From assembly GCF_018918125.1 (NCBI RefSeq), contig NZ_JAHLQA010000042.1, forward strand, positions 124,001 through 188,000: DNA of 64,000 nucleotides, in the 5' to 3' direction. This DNA comes from Blautia sp. MSJ-19. Its GTDB lineage: Bacteria; Bacillota; Clostridia; Lachnospirales; Lachnospiraceae. A program made the translations under genes and the position numbers. Below the pieces are notes generated by a model that saw nothing but the letters and a program-made list of their open reading frames with translations, did no database searches and was not told the origin of the DNA. This document shows positions 61,759 through 64,000 of the stretch, piece after piece; position 1 is the first letter of the stretch; the number at the start of each line of letters is the position of its first letter.

Positions 61759-63852
61759 ATGTACAAAAGTTATTCTATGGAATTAGCCGGCAGAACACTG
61801 ACTGTAGATATTGGTCGTGTTGCAAAGCAGGCAAATGGTGCAGCACTGATGCATTATGGCGATACAACTGTACTTTCCACAGCAACAGCATCCAAAGAAC
61901 CAAGAGAAGGAATCGATTTCTTTCCTCTGAGTGTTGAATATGAAGAAAAAATGTATGCCGTAGGCAAAATCCCGGGAGGTTTCAATAAAAGAGAAGGAAA
62001 AGCAAGTGAGCATGCGATTCTGACATCCCGTGTCATCGACCGTCCGATGCGTCCTCTGTTCCCGAAAGATTACAGAAATGACGTAACACTGGTCAACATG
62101 GTTATGTCTGTAGATCCTGAGTGCAATCCGGAAATCCCGGCTATGCTTGGTTCTTCCATCGCAACCTGCATTTCCGATATTCCGTTTGACGGTCCGTGCG
62201 CTACCACACAGGTAGGTCTGATCGATGGCGAATTTGTCATCAACCCGTCCCTGGCTCAGAAAGAACTTTCTGACCTTCAGCTTACAGTTGCTTCCACAAG
62301 AGAAAAGGTTATCATGATCGAAGCCGGCGCAAACGAAGTACCGGAAGACACCATGATCGAAGCAATCTACAAAGCTCATGATGTAAACCAGGAGATCATC
62401 CGCTTTATTGACAAGATCGTAGCAGAGTGCGGCAAAGAGAAACATCTCTATGCTTCCTGTGCAGTACCGGAAGAACTGTTCGAGGCAATCAAGAAGATCG
62501 TTCCGTCTGAAGAGATGGAAGAAGCTGTCTTCACAGACGACAAACAGACAAGAGAAGAAAACATCCGCGAGATCACAGCAAGACTTCAGGAAGCATTTGC
62601 TGACAATGAAGAATGGCTGGCTGTTCTCGGAGAAGCAGTATATCAGTACCAGAAGAAGACTGTCCGCAAGATGATCCTCAAAGACCACAAACGTCCGGAT
62701 GGCCGTCAGATTACACAGATCCGTCCTCTGGCAGCAGAAGTAGATATTATCCCGAGAGTTCATGGTTCTGCTATGTTCACACGTGGACAGACACAGATCT
62801 GCACAATGACAACTCTGGCACCTCTTTCCGAGGCTCAGAGAATCGACGGACTGGATGAGTTTGAAACATCCAAGAGATATATGCATCACTACAACTTCCC
62901 GTCCTATTCTGTAGGTGAGACAAAACCATCCAGAGGACCGGGACGTCGTGAGATTGGCCACGGTGCACTGGCAGAGAGAGCTCTTGTTCCGGTACTTCCG
63001 TCAGCAGAAGAGTTCCCGTATGCGATCCGTACTGTATCTGAGACATTTGAATCCAATGGTTCCACTTCTCAGGCAAGTATCTGTGCATCTACCATGTCCC
63101 TTATGGCAGCAGGCGTACCGATCCGCAAACCGGTTGCAGGTATCTCCTGTGGTCTGGTTACAGGCGCAACAGATGATGATTACATCGTACTGACAGATAT
63201 CCAGGGACTTGAGGACTTCTTTGGCGATATGGACTTTAAGGTTGCAGGTACACATGACGGTATCACAGCGATCCAGATGGATATCAAGATCCATGGTCTG
63301 ACAAGACAGATCGTAGAGGAAGCAATCCGCAGAACAAAAGAAGCGAGAGAATATATCCTTACAGAGGTTATGGAGAAATGCATCGCTGCTCCGCGTGACC
63401 ATGTAAATAAATATGCTCCGAAGATCGTTCAGATTCAGATCGATCCTCAGAAGATCGGTGATGTAGTCGGACAGAGAGGAAAGACTATTAACGCGATCAT
63501 CGAGCGCACAGGTGTTCAGATCGATATTACAGATGAAGGTGCTGTATCTATCTGTGGTGTTGACCAGCATGGTATGGATGAAGCGAAGAAAATGATTAAG
63601 ACAATTGCAACGGATTTTGAAGCAGGACAGATTTTCGAAGGTACTGTTGTAAGCATTAAAGAGTTTGGTGCATTTGTTGAGTTTGCTCCTGGAAAAGAAG
63701 GCATGGTTCATATTTCCAAGATCAGTGATCACAGAATCAATCGCGTAGAAGATGTTCTGACACTTGGTGACAAGGTAAAAGTAATCTGCCTTGGCAAAGA
63801 CAAGATGGGAAGAATGAGTTTCAGTATTAAGGATGTACCGGAAGAAGCATAA
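61759..63852 (+). CDS. pnp: Polyribonucleotide nucleotidyltransferase (PNPase)
   Basis: A 697-residue phosphorolytic 3'-5' exoribonuclease. Two RNase PH domains (first ~10-145, second ~325-460; FFPLSVEYEEKMYAVGKIPGG and the GRREIGHGALAERAL motif) flank a helical linker. KH (~555-615, KIGDVVGQRGKTINAI) and S1 (~620-690, GTVVSIKEFGAFVEF) domains follow. AAAGGAG precedes the ATG. The distinct codon use here (more C-ending codons) suggests high expression. Confidence 0.97.
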   Translation: MYKSYSMELAGRTLTVDIGRVAKQANGAALMHYGDTTVLSTATASKEPREGIDFFPLSVEYEEKMYAVGKIPGGFNKREGKASEHAILTSRVIDRPMRPLFPKDYRNDVTLVNMVMSVDPECNPEIPAMLGSSIATCISDIPFDGPCATTQVGLIDGEFVINPSLAQKELSDLQLTVASTREKVIMIEAGANEVPEDTMIEAIYKAHDVNQEIIRFIDKIVAECGKEKHLYASCAVPEELFEAIKKIVPSEEMEEAVFTDDKQTREENIREITARLQEAFADNEEWLAVLGEAVYQYQKKTVRKMILKDHKRPDGRQITQIRPLAAEVDIIPRVHGSAMFTRGQTQICTMTTLAPLSEAQRIDGLDEFETSKRYMHHYNFPSYSVGETKPSRGPGRREIGHGALAERALVPVLPSAEEFPYAIRTVSETFESNGSTSQASICASTMSLMAAGVPIRKPVAGISCGLVTGATDDDYIVLTDIQGLEDFFGDMDFKVAGTHDGITAIQMDIKIHGLTRQIVEEAIRRTKEAREYILTEVMEKCIAAPRDHVNKYAPKIVQIQIDPQKIGDVVGQRGKTINAIIERTGVQIDITDEGAVSICGVDQHGMDEAKKMIKTIATDFEAGQIFEGTVVSIKEFGAFVEFAPGKEGMVHISKISDHRINRVEDVLTLGDKVKVICLGKDKMGRMSFSIKDVPEEA

Positions 63853-63854
63853 AT

Positions 63855-64000
63855 ATGAGATATCATAATATAACCAAGGATGATATGCTGAATGGTGATG
63901 GACTCCGGGTGGTTTTGTGGGTTGCCGGCTGTAATCATTGTTGCCGGGAATGCCAGAATCCAATTACCTGGGATCCGAATGGCGGACTTCCGTTTACGGA
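63855..64000 (+). CDS. nrdG: Anaerobic ribonucleotide reductase activating protein NrdG (partial, runs off window)
   Basis: The first 48 codons of a radical-SAM protein: MRYHNITKDDMLNGDGLR, then VVLWVAGCNHCCRECQNP with the cluster motif CxxxCxxC at Cys26, Cys30 and Cys33, and ITWDPNGG. These are typical for NrdG, which makes the glycyl radical on the oxygen-sensitive reductase NrdD. It starts three bases after pnp with a poor ribosome site, so it may depend on coupling. The 3' part is outside the window. Confidence 0.82.
   Translation, partial: MRYHNITKDDMLNGDGLRVVLWVAGCNHCCRECQNPITWDPNGGLPFT

Overview
The window reads as an ordinary chromosomal stretch from a low-to-mid GC, anaerobic, spore-forming Firmicute, most likely a gut Clostridia of the Lachnospiraceae type. 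Pointers are strong AGGAGG-like ribosome sites with frequent TTG/GTG starts, sigA-type promoters with 16-18 base spacers, oxygen-sensitive radical-SAM genes (HydE and the start of NrdG), spore genes (PdaA and a SleC-type cortex-lytic enzyme), a TGS-fused nucleoside kinase, and the clostridial orders dgt-dnaG-rpoD, pyrH-frr-uppS-cdsA-dxr-rseP and rimP-nusA-ylxR-ylxQ-infB-rbfA-nrnA-truB-ribF. I see no prophage, transposon, CRISPR array or defence island. All family assignments come from reading motifs and gene order; no database search was run.

Layout. 1-6.5 kb: a NhaD/CitMHS-type antiporter with a cytidylate-kinase-like protein; a YheO-like PAS/HTH regulator divergent from a dihydropyrimidinase-hydE pair; a small SH3b lipoprotein. 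6.5-11.5 kb: luxS, a cyclophilin lipoprotein, mnmM, and a coenzyme A supply operon (coaBC-panT-coaX). 11.5-17 kb: an RluA-type pseudouridine synthase and an envelope block made of two related secreted SGNH hydrolases, tagD and convergent pdaA. Upstream of pdaA is a roughly 500-base gap holding a strong minus-strand promoter, a degenerate tandem repeat and a terminator-like hairpin. 17-21.5 kb: eno, secG, rnr, smpB. 21.5-29.2 kb: an unknown lipoprotein, then pyrH through rseP, and sleC. 29.2-37.5 kb: two copies of tRNA-Leu(AAG), the dgt-dnaG-rpoD-trmK-nif3-nucleoside kinase operon, and rnpB. 37.5-48.3 kb: pyrBI and a small membrane protein on the minus strand, then folC-pheA-DUF815-ppx-ppk1-PTS IIC. 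48.3-52.8 kb: tRNA-Glu(CTC) and a topoisomerase IV-like pair. 52.8-64 kb: the nusA/infB operon, rpsO, pnp, and the start of nrdG, which runs off the window.

How it fits together. Most of the window is translation, RNA turnover, replication/transcription core machinery, isoprenoid-phospholipid synthesis and precursor supply. The accessory flavour is limited to the envelope block at 12.5-16.6 kb and to lipoproteins with Thr-Pro linkers. The most interesting non-coding signals are the repeat-bearing RNA upstream of pdaA, the promoter-plus-weak-terminator arrangement ahead of rimP-nusA, a long hairpin in the pnp leader, and mutually exclusive GC pairings ahead of panT.
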